A stretch of DNA of 64,000 nt from the NCBI RefSeq assembly GCF_018991925.1, contig NW_024738481.1, forward strand, positions 55,001 through 119,000, in the 5' to 3' direction. Shown here piece after piece: positions 1 through 11,721 of the stretch. Source of the DNA: Homarus americanus (lineage: Eukaryota; Arthropoda; Malacostraca; Decapoda; Nephropidae). The notes beneath the pieces were generated by a model that saw nothing but the letters and a program-made list of their open reading frames with translations, had not been told where the DNA came from and did not search any database. Every line of letters starts with the position of its first letter. The first letter of the stretch is position 1. A program made the position numbers and the translations under genes.

Positions 1-169
1 CTGTTCACCCAGATCAGCCTATAATAGCATTTGATAATATCACCCAGTTAGCTATAGGTCTTGTGGGTCTTATTTACCCCTGGATAGAGAATGGTTAGAG
101 AGAGAGAGAGGAATGAAAACATATCCATGAGAAAGTGATTGAAAGGTGAAGGATGGGGTGAAGGATGAG

Positions 170-298
170 AAGAAGATGAGGAAGGATGAGGGTGAATGAT
201 GGGGTGAAGGATGAGGAATGATGAGGGAAGGATGAGGGTGAAGGATGAGGGTGAAGGATGAGGGTGAAGGATGAGGTTGAAGGACGAGGGGAATGAAG
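170..298. repeat. 13-bp minisatellite (GGATGAGGGTGAA)
   Basis: About ten imperfect copies of a 13-bp purine-rich unit GGATGAGGGTGAA. The open frames over it translate only low-complexity peptides. The preceding 1-169 holds nothing recognisable. Confidence 0.8.
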
Positions 299-331
299 GG
301 TAAGTGTTGAGAGACGTGTGACTCAGAGGAG

Positions 332-700
332 GTGATGAGGGGGAGCCAAGGAGAGAGACAGAGAGACGGTGAGAGACGAGACAAAGAGAGACAGAGACAA
401 GGAGAGACAGACAGAGAGAGACAAAGAGAGACAGAGACAGGGAGAGACAGACAAAGGCAGAGACAGACAGAGACAGGGAGAGGCAGACAGAGAGAGACAA
501 AGAGAGACAGAGACAGGGAGAGACAGACAGAGAGAGACAAAAAGAGACAGAGACAGGGAGAGACAGACAGAGAGAGACAAAGAGAGACAGAGACAGGGAG
601 AGACAGACAAAGGCAGAGACAGACAGAGACAGGGAGAGGCAGACAGAGAGACAGAGTGAAACAAAGAGACAGAGAGACCGACAGGGAGACAGAGAGATAG
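332..700. repeat. GAGACA-rich compound repeat
   Basis: Purine-rich array built from GAGACA, GAGA and GACA blocks with a higher-order structure: a block near 420-480 recurs near 540-600 with nearly the same order of sub-blocks. Open frames of 96-222 aa on both strands are Arg/Glu or Ser/Leu low complexity and are not genes. Confidence 0.85.
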
Positions 701-793
701 AGAAACTGTACCTCATGGTGTAATAACCACTTTCATTTCATTTCATTTTATTTAGAATTTTTTTAATAAGGATAAATTTTTGTTCTCAATATT

Positions 794-1012
794 TTAGGTT
801 AGATTAGGTTAGGTTATGTTAGGTTTAGGTTAGGTTTGGGTTAGGTTAGGTTTGGTTTGGTTAGGTTAGGTTAGGTTCGGTTTGGTTTAGGTTAGGTTTG
901 GTTAGGTTAGGTTTGGTTTAGGTTAGGTTTGGGTTAGGTTAGGTTTGGTTAGGTTAGGTTAGGTTAGGTTTGGTTTAGGTTAGGTTTGGGTTAGGTTAGG
1001 TTTAGGTTAATC
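794..1012. repeat. Interstitial telomere-like TTAGG tract
   Basis: About 220 bp of degenerate TTAGG units (GGTTAGGTTAGG runs mixed with GGTTTGG and GGTTTAGG variants). TTAGG is the canonical arthropod telomere repeat. The degeneracy and the flanking unique DNA argue for an old interstitial tract. The following 1013-1313 holds nothing recognisable. Confidence 0.75.
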
Positions 1013-1313
1013 TCCAGGTGTAATATACAGGGGGATCATATCTTAAGGTGATCTCAGGTGAGCAGTGAGTAAAGACCCACCTGAATAAGCTATTACCTGC
1101 CTCTTATTATCATGAGCTCCTCCCTGTGCTGTTGTCCCACACATATAAGAAATATTTGGACTTACAGACAAACATTCACGGGGTGATATTATTATCCACT
1201 ATGACTCACGCTGCGTTGTAAAACCTGACACCAATAAATTGTAAACTCATCATAAAATCCCTTAGTCACGACAGCCCAATGCAAGAACCACAGCTATATA
1301 TGTTAACGCAAGC

Positions 1314-1394
1314 CATCACCATGACAACACCCCATCACCATGACAACACCCCATCACCATGACAACACCCCATCACCATGACAACATCCCATCA
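1314..1394. repeat. 19-bp minisatellite (CCATCACCATGACAACACC)
   Basis: Four near-identical tandem copies of a 19-bp unit. Confidence 0.85.
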
Positions 1395-1613
1395 CTGCCA
1401 CCACCTGTTGAGTAATGTGGGTAAATGTCACAACTGCCAACACTTATAAGAGTAAAAGTGAACCATTAGCTATTATTAACACCACTAGACTACATTACTA
1501 CCACCATTATTATCACCATAAATTCACCACACACACTCACCATTAGTTGGGTATAGTGAGGATATCAGATACCCTCACTGCCCCCACTAGCTAAGTGTTG
1601 ATATAAAGTGAAC

Positions 1614-1711
1614 CCATTTCCTTAACTTCCACCCATTTCCTTAACTTCCACCCATTTCCTTAACCTCCACCCATTTCCTTAACTTCCACCCATTTCCTTA
1701 ACTTCCACCCA
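1614..1711. repeat. 19-bp minisatellite (CCATTTCCTTAACTTCCAC)
   Basis: Five near-identical tandem copies, with one copy reading CCTCCAC instead of CTTCCAC. Confidence 0.85.
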
Positions 1712-1845
1712 TTACCGAGTCCTCCAGACACTCGTGGGCTGGCGTGGGGAAGGGACAACAGTGGCCACGCCCGCACGCCCACACCACCACTAAAACTGCT
1801 GGTTGGATTATATAAATCTTGTGACAGAATTAGATCTGACGCACT

Positions 1846-2070
1846 AAGAGAGACAGACAGACAGACCGATGGCTAGACAGGGACAGACAGACAGACAGAC
1901 AGACAGATAATCGGAGAGAGAGAGAGAAAGAGAGAGAGATGATGGTATGGAGAAGGATAGAAGAAAGATAAAAGAGCAGGAGGAAGAAGGGAAGGAGGAT
2001 GAGGAAGAGAGGAAGAAGAGGGAGGAAGATAAACAAGAAGAGGTGTAGAAAAGAAAGAGGAGGAGGGGAA

Positions 2071-2102
<32 letters not shown>

Positions 2103-2130
2103 AGAAGAGGTGGTATAGAAGGGGGAGGAG
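1846..2130. repeat. Purine-rich GACA/GAGA/GAA tract
   Basis: Successive (GACA)n, (GA)n and (GAA/GAG)n stretches. The minus-strand 68-aa frame here is Leu/Ser/Phe-rich low complexity. Confidence 0.75.
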
Positions 2131-2154
2131 GAGGACGGAGAGACTCGGGGCTAC

Positions 2155-2156
<2 letters not shown>

Positions 2157-2213
<57 letters not shown>

Positions 2214-2220
2214 TGTTTGT
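2157..2220. repeat. (GT)n microsatellite
   Basis: A nearly uninterrupted GT run ending in TTTGTGTTTGT variants. Confidence 0.95.
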
Positions 2221-2418
2221 GTCTGTGTTTGGCTTGTGTGTGTGTTTTGTAATATGTATGTAATAAACGGTTTATTAATAGGGATTTGCAGCCGGTGGCT
2301 GGCTCTCTGAACTTACATTTGATTTAGACATAATGATATAATATGCGTTGAATACATTTACAGGGCTGTACAGTACATAAATCAGTTGCTTATTATTTTA
2401 ACAATAGATGGGATGGTG

Positions 2419-2420
<2 letters not shown>

Positions 2421-2487
<67 letters not shown>
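2421..2487. repeat. (GT)n microsatellite
   Basis: About 33 perfect GT dinucleotides. Confidence 0.95.
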
Positions 2488-2554
2488 AGTATTCGCGGCA
2501 GCACGGGTAAATGTTATTAACCCCTGGAGACCTGCTCTTAGGTACGGACCAACG

Positions 2555-2555
<1 letters not shown>

Positions 2556-2611
<56 letters not shown>
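2556..2611. repeat. (TC)n microsatellite
   Basis: About 28 perfect TC dinucleotides. Confidence 0.95.
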
Positions 2612-2618
<7 letters not shown>

Positions 2619-2754
2619 GCGATGGATATGATGGTGGAGGTGGAGGAGGTAGACTTGCAGGGAGGGAAGGAGGGGGTACAGGGAGGGAAGGATGCTGGTA
2701 GGATGCTGATGTGAATCCTGGTGTCCTGTGCGACCTTGACGAGGAAGACGACCA

Positions 2755-4200
2755 CCCTTGTATCCCCGTCCTCCCTCCCTGGTCACTCTCTCCCTCCCTG
2801 TACCCTCTGCCTCCCTCCCTATTACCTCCCTGGTCACTCTCTCCCTCCCCGGTCCTCTCTCCCTCCCTGCTCCTCTCTCCATCCTGTTACCTCTGGTCCT
2901 CTCTCCTTCCCCAGTCCTCTCTCTCTCCCGGTCACCCTCTTCCTCCTGGTCCTCTCTCCCTCCCTGTTACCTCTCTGGTCACTCTCTCCTTCCCAGTCCT
3001 CTCTCTCTCTCCCCGGTCACCCTCTTCCTCCCTAGTCACTCTCTCCCTCCCTGTTACCTCTCTCGGTCACTCTCTCTCCCTCCCCGGTCCTCTCTCCCTC
3101 CCCAGTCACCTCTTCCTCCTGGTCCTCTCTCCCTCCTGCTCCCTCTCTCCCTCCCCGGTCACCCTCTTCCTCCTAGTCCTCTCTCCCTCCTCACCTCTGC
3201 TCACTCTCTCCCTCCCTGTTACCTCTCTCCATCCCTGTTACCTCTCTGCTCACTCTCTCCCTCCCTGTTACCTCTCTCCATCCCTGTTACCTCTCTGGTC
3301 ACTCTCTCCTTCCCCAGTCACTCTCTCTCTCTCCCCGGTCACTCTCTCCCTCCCTGTGCCCTCTCCCTCCCTCCTTGTTACCTCTGGTCACTCTCTCCCT
3401 CTGATCACTCTCTCCCTCCTGTGCCCTCTCCCTCCCTCCTTGTTACCTCCGTGGTTCCTCCTGGTCCTCTTTCTCCCCTGCACACCACTCCCTCCTGGTC
3501 CTCTCTCTCCCTCCCTGGTTCTCTCCCTCCCTCCCTGTTACCTCTCTGGTTCCTCCCTGGTCACTCTCTTTCCCTCTGGTCATTCCCTCCTAGTCCTCTC
3601 CTCCCTGGTCACTATCTCCTCTCTCTCCTAGTTTACTCTATCTCACTGGTCACTATCTCCTATCTCTCTCCTTATCACTCTCTCTGGTCCTGTCCCTCGA
3701 TCCTCTCCCTCCTAGTCACTATCTCACTCTCTCTCCTGGTCACTATCTCCTCCTCTCTCCCTCATTTATCACTCTTTCCCTCCCTGGTCACTATCTCCCT
3801 CTCTCCCTCCCTCCTGGTCACTATCTCCCTCTCTCCTCCCTCCTGGTCACTTTCTCCCTCCCTCCCTCCCTTATCCTCTCTCCTGGTCACTGTCCCTCTC
3901 TGGTCTCCCTCCCTGGTCACTATCTCCTCTCTCTCCCTGGTCACTATCTGCCTCTCTCCCTCATTTATCACTCTTTCCCTCCCTGGGTCCTCTCCTCTCC
4001 TCTCCCTCCCTCCCTGGTCACTATCTCCCTCTCTCTCCCTGGTCACTACCTCCCTCCCTCTCTCCCTCCTTCCTTTATCACTCTCTCCCTGGTCACTACC
4101 TCCCTCCCTCTCTCCCTCCTTCCTTTATCACTCTCTCCCTGGTCACTACCTCCCTCCCTCTCTCCCTCCTTCCTTTATCACTCTCTCCCTGGTCACTCTC
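2755..4200. repeat. 1.45-kb polypyrimidine minisatellite
   Basis: CT-rich array built from recurring pieces such as GGTCACTCTCTCCCTCC and CCTGTTACCTCTCT. The last part (about 4,046-4,195) contains a cleaner unit of about 61 bp repeated nearly perfectly. Open frames of 306 and 504 aa across it are Ser/Leu/Pro low complexity. I reject them as genes: there is no start context, no domain, and several frames are open at once. Confidence 0.85.
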
Positions 4201-4272
4201 GGGAGGTTGAGTGGATACAGCGCTCACATCTTGTCCTTAGAGTCAGTGGTTCGCTCCCCCCTGTTTGCCTGA
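4200..4272 (+). mobile_element. tRNA-derived SINE-like element
   Basis: An A-box-like stretch GGTTGAGTGGATACAGCGC (from about 4,205) is followed some 30 bp later by a B-box-like GGTTCGCTCCC (about 4,248-4,258, one base off the GGTTCGANTCC consensus). Spacing and order match a tRNA internal promoter. No CCA end or full cloverleaf was established, so a SINE head or tRNA pseudogene fits better than a functional tRNA. Confidence 0.55.
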
Positions 4273-4830
4273 TTATGACTTAGTACCTGACTTTACAGAT
4301 GGTCCCTGTTACGCCGCCTCCTGGTGTGCCGCAAGGTGTCAAGTGTGTGTCGTCCCCACATTGACCAAGAGGGACGTCATGCCTGCGACGCTTATTATCA
4401 TAAACACCAGAACCTCTTACGAAGACTTTCATTGTTTAGGAATAAATAAATACAAGAGATTAATATACGACACAAACTCAAAAACTGTTCACTATTTTAT
4501 ATATAAACAAATAATGCCTAAAGACATACAGTCTCAAGACAATGTCCATTATGTTAACGCATAAACAGGGAAGAGAATATCGATACTCTATAACCTATAG
4601 ACGATAGAAACTCAAGACAAGACCATATAAACAAAAGAAGATCTATAGACTACAGGATCTTGACCCTCCTTAAAACATGGTATTTCCGGATGAGTGGTAG
4701 CAGCGTCGTGGGGTCGGATCCTCTGAAGTGTGGAGGGCATCCATTCTTAGGATCCCCCCCCCCACACACACTAAAAAAAATCAAAACAAGTTCGCCTGTT
4801 GTGTGTGTGTGGCGGTTTTTCTTGTGACTA
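4273..4830. other. No gene seen
   Basis: Mixed-composition DNA. A 99-aa frame at 4,265-4,564 has no recognisable domain and is flanked by repeats. A weak second tRNA-like A-box (GATGAGTGGTAGCAGCG, about 4,689) lacks a convincing B-box. Confidence 0.5.

Positions 4831-4900
<70 letters not shown>
4831..4900. repeat. (GA)n microsatellite
   Basis: About 34 GA dinucleotides with a leading AAGGA. Confidence 0.95.
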
Positions 4901-4903
<3 letters not shown>

Positions 4904-4990
4904 ATAAACAGAAAGACCAACAAATAGAGAGTGTTAGATTAATGAATATATAAAGAGAAGAACAAATAGAACAATAGAGGGATAGATAAA

Positions 4991-5021
4991 AGAGTGAGTG
5001 AGTGAGTGAGTGAGTGAGTGA
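4991..5021. repeat. (GAGT)n microsatellite
   Basis: Seven to eight perfect GAGT tetranucleotides. Confidence 0.9.
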
Positions 5022-5244
5022 ATTAATAGAACTGAATGAAACTACAGTATAACCACTTAAACAGTCAGTCATTTATATAACGACCCACTCACTTAGCTTA
5101 GATCAATCAAGAGACAGTCAGCTAATGTCATACAGTCAACTCAGGCCGATCAGTCCGAGACAGTCAGTGTTATTATTAAGCAGGTGATTCATCCAATGAG
5201 TCTATCTACAGGTAACCTTCCTGGCCTGTCACTGTCACCCACAC

Positions 5245-5248
<4 letters not shown>

Positions 5249-5285
<37 letters not shown>
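5249..5285. repeat. (GA)n microsatellite
   Basis: About 18 GA dinucleotides. Confidence 0.95.
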
Positions 5286-5288
<3 letters not shown>

Positions 5289-6985
5289 GCACCCTCACCT
5301 AGCAACAGTGAGACAGACTAGGTGGTGTGGGTTGACGTCTTGTACCAACATAGTTACAATGGCGGACAAAATACTGGATGGCTACTGCTACCTACGTGGG
5401 GTCAGCAACACAAGCAAGGAGGAAGGGAAGGGAAGGGAGAAAGGAAGAATGAAGGGATATATACTGGAAAGGGTGAAGGAGAGAGAGAGGCAGAGACTTA
5501 ACTAGAAGCATCAAAGTGTCTTATCAGATGATGTGAGACCTTTGGAGTTAAGGTCTGGTAGCCACGCCTCTCGGAACGTATACGTATGTAGGGGCCATAG
5601 GGGCACGGTCAAGGGCACGGAGGACACGTCTAGGACAAGTCTAGGACATGGCCGTAGGATGGATAGGGTCGTGGAGGGGATTTCCCGGACTGGCAGATGG
5701 GGTCCAACAGGAAGAACTGGAATGCTAGTTTATGTTTGATGTGTTAAAAGTTTTACCATCCGATTTTATTGACTTTTTTGTATATGGTTTTTTTCGTATT
5801 TATTATTTAACTCTTTTGTATTTAAATTTTTTTTACCATTTATATTATTTTAATATTACACATCTTTATTATTACCCGATTTATTGATTTTTTATATATT
5901 TTTATTGTAATTTTTAATATTTAGAATTTTTTTATTATTATCATATTAAAAATTGTTTGCATTTCACAAATTTGTAATTTTTAATATTTTTAACGTTCTT
6001 ATCGTCTCCATTTTATAGATTTTTTCGCAGATCAATTTTTTGGTCAGTTTTTATTATTTTTCTCTTACTTTTCCACCACGAATTCTCTAGTAAGATTCTT
6101 CGTTAACGAATATGAATTTTATTTATAGAACAAACACAGAGGAAGGGTCAGCACTCGTGTCAAAAGCCTCCTTCACCTGGTCAGACAACAAAGGAAATAC
6201 CTGCGAGTGTTAATTAATTCCATCTCAAGGTCATTTCTGCATTACGCTTCTCCTGTTAGTACCTGCTTGTTACCTGGGGCATACCTGTGTTTACTGCAGG
6301 ATAGGTAGATAGATAGATATATAGATAGAGGAGATACAGACTGCTTCAGTTTGTTCATAAGCAGTGTACTTAAAGAGTGCACGTATACAAAGACAGTGTA
6401 TGTATGTAGACCGTGTGGGTATACAAGCAGTAGGTATACAGTAATGTAGTTGGGCTGCGTCGGTATAACTATGTCTGCCCTTCCTGATTGACATACTGAT
6501 CGTCACTCTTCAAGGAATGTTTCACCCTTAACTTTCTCCCTGCCACTGGGTCCAGGGTCATGCGGAACGATGGAACGCATGATTTATTCCCTGGCTTGGG
6601 GTAAAACTGGTCGCTCGCTGCCGGCCCTCCTCTCCACCCCCACGTAGAGCAGTTCCACGTCCGCCAATGGCCGTTTGTGTGGTTAGTCTTGTTCACTTAA
6701 CACTACTGCGACCATAAGAAATTACCTAAAAAAACAAACAATATCTTTTACCATTACAACCAATACAACACAATCACACAAACGAAAAGAAAAAATATAT
6801 AGTTTTCCCAGCATGGTGTGACTCAGGTGTTGGTGGTACAGGGTATCTCACTTTGCCCAAGAACGTGTGACGAGGAAAGCTGTGATAAGACGTTACCAGA
6901 AACTTGTTGAAAGATAGTATAATGTGCCTGGTTATCTTAGTGACATGTGACGAGATAGACAAGACCTGGGTGACAGTGTAGCTAC
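5286..6985. other. No gene supported; includes AT-rich spacer
   Basis: The stretch 5,760-6,110 is strongly T/A-rich without a regular unit. An ATG in good context at 5,359 (acaATGGCGGAC) opens 49 codons that end in low-complexity Lys/Gly/Arg. It has no splice donor I trust, so no exon is called. A short (ATAG)n run lies at about 6,301-6,330. Confidence 0.5.
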
Positions 6986-7064
6986 GGGTGGTGGGTGTGG
7001 GGGGAGGGGGTGAGGGAGTTTACGGGGGTGGTGCATGGGTTATGTGGGGGGTGGTACTGTATGT
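6986..7064 (+). repeat. G-rich tract
   Basis: Runs of GGG and longer, separated by short loops, on the plus strand. It could form a G-quadruplex, which is inference from run spacing only. No gene lies here or in 7,065-7,339. Confidence 0.6.
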
Positions 7065-7339
7065 AAGGGGGGCATATTTAAACATATCTATTTTGTCTAG
7101 GGTTCTTTGTGTAGTCGTGAAAATATTTAAGAAAATTCTAGTTTTACATTTTTTTCTTTTATTAGGTAAATTATTATTATTTTTTATTATTATTTATATC
7201 TGTTTTTATTAATTTCAGATTACGGAATCGTTGGTCTCGACAAATATTGTGCAACTACGGCCTTTGTCATCAGTGTGTCCCTGCCACAGGTAACTATCCA
7301 CAGCACTGTATATGTAACCACTACCATAACCATGTTCTT

Positions 7340-7790
7340 ATTATTATATAACTACGACCATACTATATGTAACTACGCCCATACTATATGTAACTACGAC
7401 CTTACTATATGTAACTACGCCCATACTATATGTAACTACGCCCATACTATATGTAACCACGCCCACCCTGTATATAACCACGCCCACCCTGTATATAGCC
7501 ACGCCCACCCTGTTTATAACCACGCCCACCCTGTATATAACCACGCCCAACCTATATATAACCACGCCCACCATGTATATAACCACACCCACCCTATATG
7601 TAGCCACGCCCATACTACAAGTATATATAACCATGCCCATGCAAGTATATGTAACCACGTCCACACTATATGTAACCACGCCCACACTATATGTAAGTAC
7701 GCCCAGAGTATATACGGTATAACCACGCCTTCACTGTATATAACCGCGCCCGCACTTTAAGTAACCACGCCCACACTATATGTAACCACG
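7340..7790. repeat. Approximately 21-bp minisatellite
   Basis: About 20 imperfect copies of a unit with core TGTAACTACGCCCATAC. The centre drifts to a TAACCACGCCCACCCTG subfamily. Frames on both strands are the translated repeat and not genes. Confidence 0.85.
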
Positions 7791-7996
7791 TCAGTGAACC
7801 CCTGGAGCATTAGGTCGTTCCTTGGAGCTGTAACTTGTCCTACGGAACATTTACTCGTACCCTTAAGGAACCCCGCTGTGGTGTTTCAGTGGACAACAAG
7901 ACAGCTTCTCAGAATATTGCTGTTTTAGTCAGCCACTGATGGTTATATATATAGTGCATTGATTCTGTATTTGTTCCGGGTCACTAAATCTCTTGG

Positions 7997-8152
7997 GACA
8001 TTTACTCGTCCGCTAGAATATTTACTCGTCTCCTAGAATATTTACTCGTCCGCTGGATTATTTACTCGTCCTCTGGATTATTTACTCGTCCTCTGGATTA
8101 TTTACTCGTCCGCTGGAATATTTACTCGTCCGCTGGAACATTCACTCGTAGA
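7997..8152. repeat. 20-bp minisatellite (ATTTACTCGTCCGCTGGAAT)
   Basis: Seven to eight copies of a 20-bp unit with CCGCTGG, CCTCTGG and CCGCTAG variants. Confidence 0.85.
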
Positions 8153-8837
8153 ACACCCGATTGGCTCTCCTTCCTCAGTCGGAACATTCCGTCAATAACC
8201 AGGATGATGTTTCCGTTATATTCGACCATAACCATGAGGCCAGTTTCCTGTGGTCCGGTATATACATTCTCTCAGGTGGACGGAGGCTCGTTACGTGTGA
8301 ATCTTGTCGCGCGTCGGTGCTGGGTAACTGTGAGACCACCCTCGCATGCCCCTCGGAAGGGTTGAGATGGGGTTGTGATAATGGTTTTTCTTAACAACAA
8401 ATTACTGTATCAATGTCCTTTATTTTTTGTATTCTTAGGACGAAATGGTGTGTTGGGATATATAGAAGACTCTCTCGTAATTTATATATAAAGAACGAAT
8501 TCACAAAAGTATATTTTTTCGTAATACAGAAGTGAAAATGTTTAGGTTGTGTACAAGACATCTTGTTTACGTAAAGAGGATATATGACCTGGGTGATAAT
8601 TTTTTTTTTTTTTTAATGCTTAAAGATTTGATGTTTATTTTGCTTAATATAATTTAATGTTGAGGGAGAATAAGTCCTCTCTAAGTCCTCCTCCCTTTTC
8701 CTTCTCCTGTTCCTCCTCCTCCTCCGTCTCTCCCCTATGCACCATCACTACCGTCAGCCAGCATGGTGTGACCTTCGTGGCGTTGGACAGACCAGAGACT
8801 GAACGCTTCCCAGAACCCGAGAGTCAAGAACCTATCC
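8153..8837. other. No gene supported
   Basis: A 77-aa frame (8,161-8,394) begins at a non-ATG codon and has no recognisable motif. The rest is AT-rich with a poly-T run near 8,600. Confidence 0.45.
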
Positions 8838-9088
8838 CATGTCTTAGAGCCTCTCCCATGTCTTAGAGCCTCTCCCATGTCTTAGAGCCTCTCCCATATC
8901 ATAGAACTTATCTCATGTCTTAGAACTTATCTCATGTCTTAGGACCTCTCCCGTGTTGTAGGGTTTCTCCTATGTCTTAAGGACTCTCCCATGTCTTAGG
9001 GTACCCATGTCTTAGGCTATCTCCCATGTCTTAGGCTATCTCCCATGTCTTAGGGTACCCATGTCTTAGGCTATCTCCCATGTCTTAG
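8838..9088. repeat. 19-bp minisatellite (CTCCCATGTCTTAGAGC core)
   Basis: About 12 imperfect copies. Late copies are shortened to GGTACCCATGTCTTAGG. Confidence 0.85.
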
Positions 9089-9770
9089 AATTTCAAAGCA
9101 GTTTTTGAGTCTGAACGGCTTAAGAATTGAATAAGGGTTAGATACAAAATGTCTTGGTTTGGACTCTCCCTTTGCTTCACCATGGCTTATGTCTCATTGA
9201 AGGTGGCTTACCGTGTTAATTCCAACATGCAGTAAAATAATGGTTTAATCCTGACTCTAATCTGATTAAAATTAACTTGTGTTATAGGTCTAGGCTGGCT
9301 TAAGCTATAGGTATATCATAAATCCCCAGCTTAAAGTCAGCTTAACTCGTGGCTTACCTCTTTTAACCACACATGAAGGCTGCAACTGGTTTACTGCTGT
9401 CATCATGAAGCTGACTCTCAAGGTGTGTGATTTCCGGATTAACCAACAGCTTAAATAACTTTACTCAATTCATTCTTGGTTTTTACTTTTACTCAATTCA
9501 AGTTATTTTATTTTTTTTTATTACATCTTAAACTTCTGAGAAAATGAAGTATAAGATGATACCTGAGAAAAGTCTATAATATTTCATACATTGAGGAAGA
9601 GTTTTATAATAATCCAACTTGTGTTTGTGTAAGAAATTTGTGATTGTGTTTTGTTTATTTTGTTTATGTGACGGGAGTAAGGAGAGTCTGGTGTTTATGT
9701 TTATTTACGGGTCAAAGGTCAAGGTCATAACTGTTGATGATGACACACAGTTACACACATATATATATAT
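9089..9770. other. No gene seen
   Basis: Unique AT-rich DNA with no convincing open frame, splice structure or repeat. Confidence 0.45.
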
Positions 9771-9775
9771 TTTCC

Positions 9776-10070
9776 TTTTATTCACTCCTTTTCCTGCTCT
9801 TCTTTCTGCTCCTCTTCCTCCTCACCCTCTTCTTCCTCATGTCACTCCTCTTCCTCTTCTTCCTCCTCCTCCTCCTCCTCCTCCTTTTCCTCTTCTTCCT
9901 CCTCCATCTTGTCCTTTTGCTACTTCTCTTTCTCCTATTCCTCCTCGCCTTCATCTTCCTCCTCTTCCATCTTGTCCTCCCCATCTTCCTCCTTTCCTTC
10001 ATCTTCCTCCTCTTCCATCTTGTCCTCCCCATCTTCCTCCTCCTCCTCCTCACCCCGCCCCCCCCCCTCA
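9776..10070. repeat. Polypyrimidine CTT/CCT tract
   Basis: Irregular (CTT)n/(CCT)n with two near-identical 60-bp blocks that contain TCCATCTTGTCCTCCCCATC. All three plus frames are open because of the composition. Confidence 0.85.
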
Positions 10071-10318
10071 TCTGGTGATAGTCCAACTCTCCTCCCCTTC
10101 CTCGTCTAATATTCATCATACACCCTGGAACTCATTAAATTTAGGCCTTGTTGTGTCGACGATAACTTAACATGCAGCTTCTCCCACGAGGTGAAAGGCG
10201 ATCACATCATAAGGCAGAGATAACACTTGAATTCCTTATGTATTTTGTTAGTGTCACATGATAAAGTACAGTGAGTCCAAACGGTATTTAGATCAAGATG
10301 CAATGAAACGATGTTGGA

Positions 10319-10321
<3 letters not shown>

Positions 10322-10370
<49 letters not shown>
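10322..10370. repeat. (GT)n microsatellite
   Basis: About 24 GT dinucleotides. The 84-aa frame across it is spurious. Confidence 0.95.
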
Positions 10371-10372
<2 letters not shown>

Positions 10373-10679
10373 TTTCCGTCGCGTCACTCGTGTAGACATA
10401 GTTGAAGGGGATGTCACCGCATATCAAAACTGTATTTATTCTTATATATGTATTTTCAGTTTTAATCTGGGGTTTTTTTTAGTATCCACCGAGAGTGACT
10501 TTCTTGTCAGTGTGGAGTTTTGCAAGTCACTTCTCTTATCATCAGGGAAGGTTAAGTCATATTAGGGAAGATTGACTTAGACGTACCATGTACTTATATG
10601 AGGGACAGGCTATGTTAAATTATATTAGAGAGAGAGAGGTTAAGTGAGTTCAGGGTATGTTATATTAGTGGTAGATTCG

Positions 10680-10776
10680 GTCAGGTTAGGTCATATTATT
10701 AATAGGTTAGGTTAGGTTGGACTAGGTTAGGTTACGTTACGTTACATTACGTTACGTTAGATTAGGTTAGGTTAAG
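10680..10776. repeat. Degenerate TTAGG / TTACG tract
   Basis: TTAGG-like units interspersed with a local (GTTAC)n expansion (GTTACGTTACGTTACATTAC). It resembles the telomere-like tract at 794-1012. Confidence 0.6.
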
Positions 10777-10794
10777 AATTCAGGCCAGAGGTTG

Positions 10795-10892
10795 AGTAAT
10801 TTCCCCCTCCACCTCCCCCTACTCCTCCTCCTCTTCTTCCTGCTCCTGCTCCTCCTCCTCCTCCTCCCCACCTCCTTCCCCCCCCCCCCCAG
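10795..10892. repeat. Pyrimidine-rich CTC/poly-C tract
   Basis: (CTC)n-type triplets ending in a run of Cs at about 10,880-10,890. Confidence 0.7.
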
Positions 10893-11087
10893 TAAGACAC
10901 AGGCGAGCGAGGACATGAGCAGCGACACTCACCATGGGATGAAACAACCTTGGACATAATCTCTGAGTTCTCGGGACCTGACCGATGGTGTACACAGGAA
11001 TGTCAGATTACAGACTCCACCTTTGGCTGGCTCTCTTGGAAACACTGTCTGCCACTGCCCTTACGCTTGCCCAACTGCTCCTACTCT

Positions 11088-11590
11088 TGCCTCAGTACCT
11101 CTACACTTGCCCCAGAACCTCTACACTCGCCCCAATACCTCTACACTTGCCCCAGATCCTCTACACTTACCCCAGTACCTCTACACTTGCCCCTAATGCC
11201 CCCACACTTGCCCCAATACCCACACTAGCACCCCACACTTGCCCCAGAACCCCACACTGCCCCAACACTTACACCCTGCCCCAGATCCCTCTACACTTAC
11301 CCCAGCAATCTGTCCCTACACACTCTGCCCCAGAACCTCCCACACTTGCCCCACTCCCTCTCTACATCTGCTCCCAATACATCTACCTCCTGCCCCAATA
11401 CTACTTACACTTGCCGCAGAACCTCTACACTTGCCCCAATACCTCTACACTTGCCGCAGAACCTCTACACTTGCCCCAATACCTCTACACTTGCCCCAGT
11501 ACCTCTACACTTGCCCCAGAACCTCTACACTTGCCCCAATACCTCTACACTTGCCCCAATCCCTCTACACCTGCGCCACTGCCCTTACAT
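11088..11590. repeat. Approximately 22-bp minisatellite (CTCTACACTTGCCCCA core)
   Basis: About 22 imperfect copies. The last 200 bp alternate two unit types, one ending AGAAC and one ending ATAC, giving a dimeric higher-order pattern. Open frames up to 206 aa (Pro/Leu/Thr-rich) are translated repeat. Confidence 0.85.
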
Positions 11591-11721
11591 TTGTTTAATT
11601 ATTGAATATCTCCTTTAAAATACAGTTACATGTACAGGCATATATGACTGTAATACTCTTTTGATCTTGTACTGGAAATAAATATGAAAATAAACTGAAT
11701 GCTGGAAGATTCTTAAGATAA

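Noticed and set aside
332..716. Frames of 96-222 aa on both strands
   Set aside because: Translations of GAGACA-type repeats; composition explains the absence of stops.
2711..4272. Overlapping plus-strand frames of 306 and 504 aa
   Set aside because: Ser/Leu/Pro low complexity from a polypyrimidine array, open in several frames at once, with no domain or splice signal.
4200..4272. Functional tRNA gene
   Set aside because: Only the two promoter boxes are convincing. I could not draw a complete cloverleaf with paired acceptor stem.
5359..5505. ATGGCGGAC start in good context
   Set aside because: The 49-codon frame turns into Lys/Gly/Arg low complexity, and no downstream exon or donor could be linked.
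6469..6696. 75-aa minus-strand frame rich in Trp/Gly/Pro
   Set aside because: No recognisable motif, and no splice partners were found.
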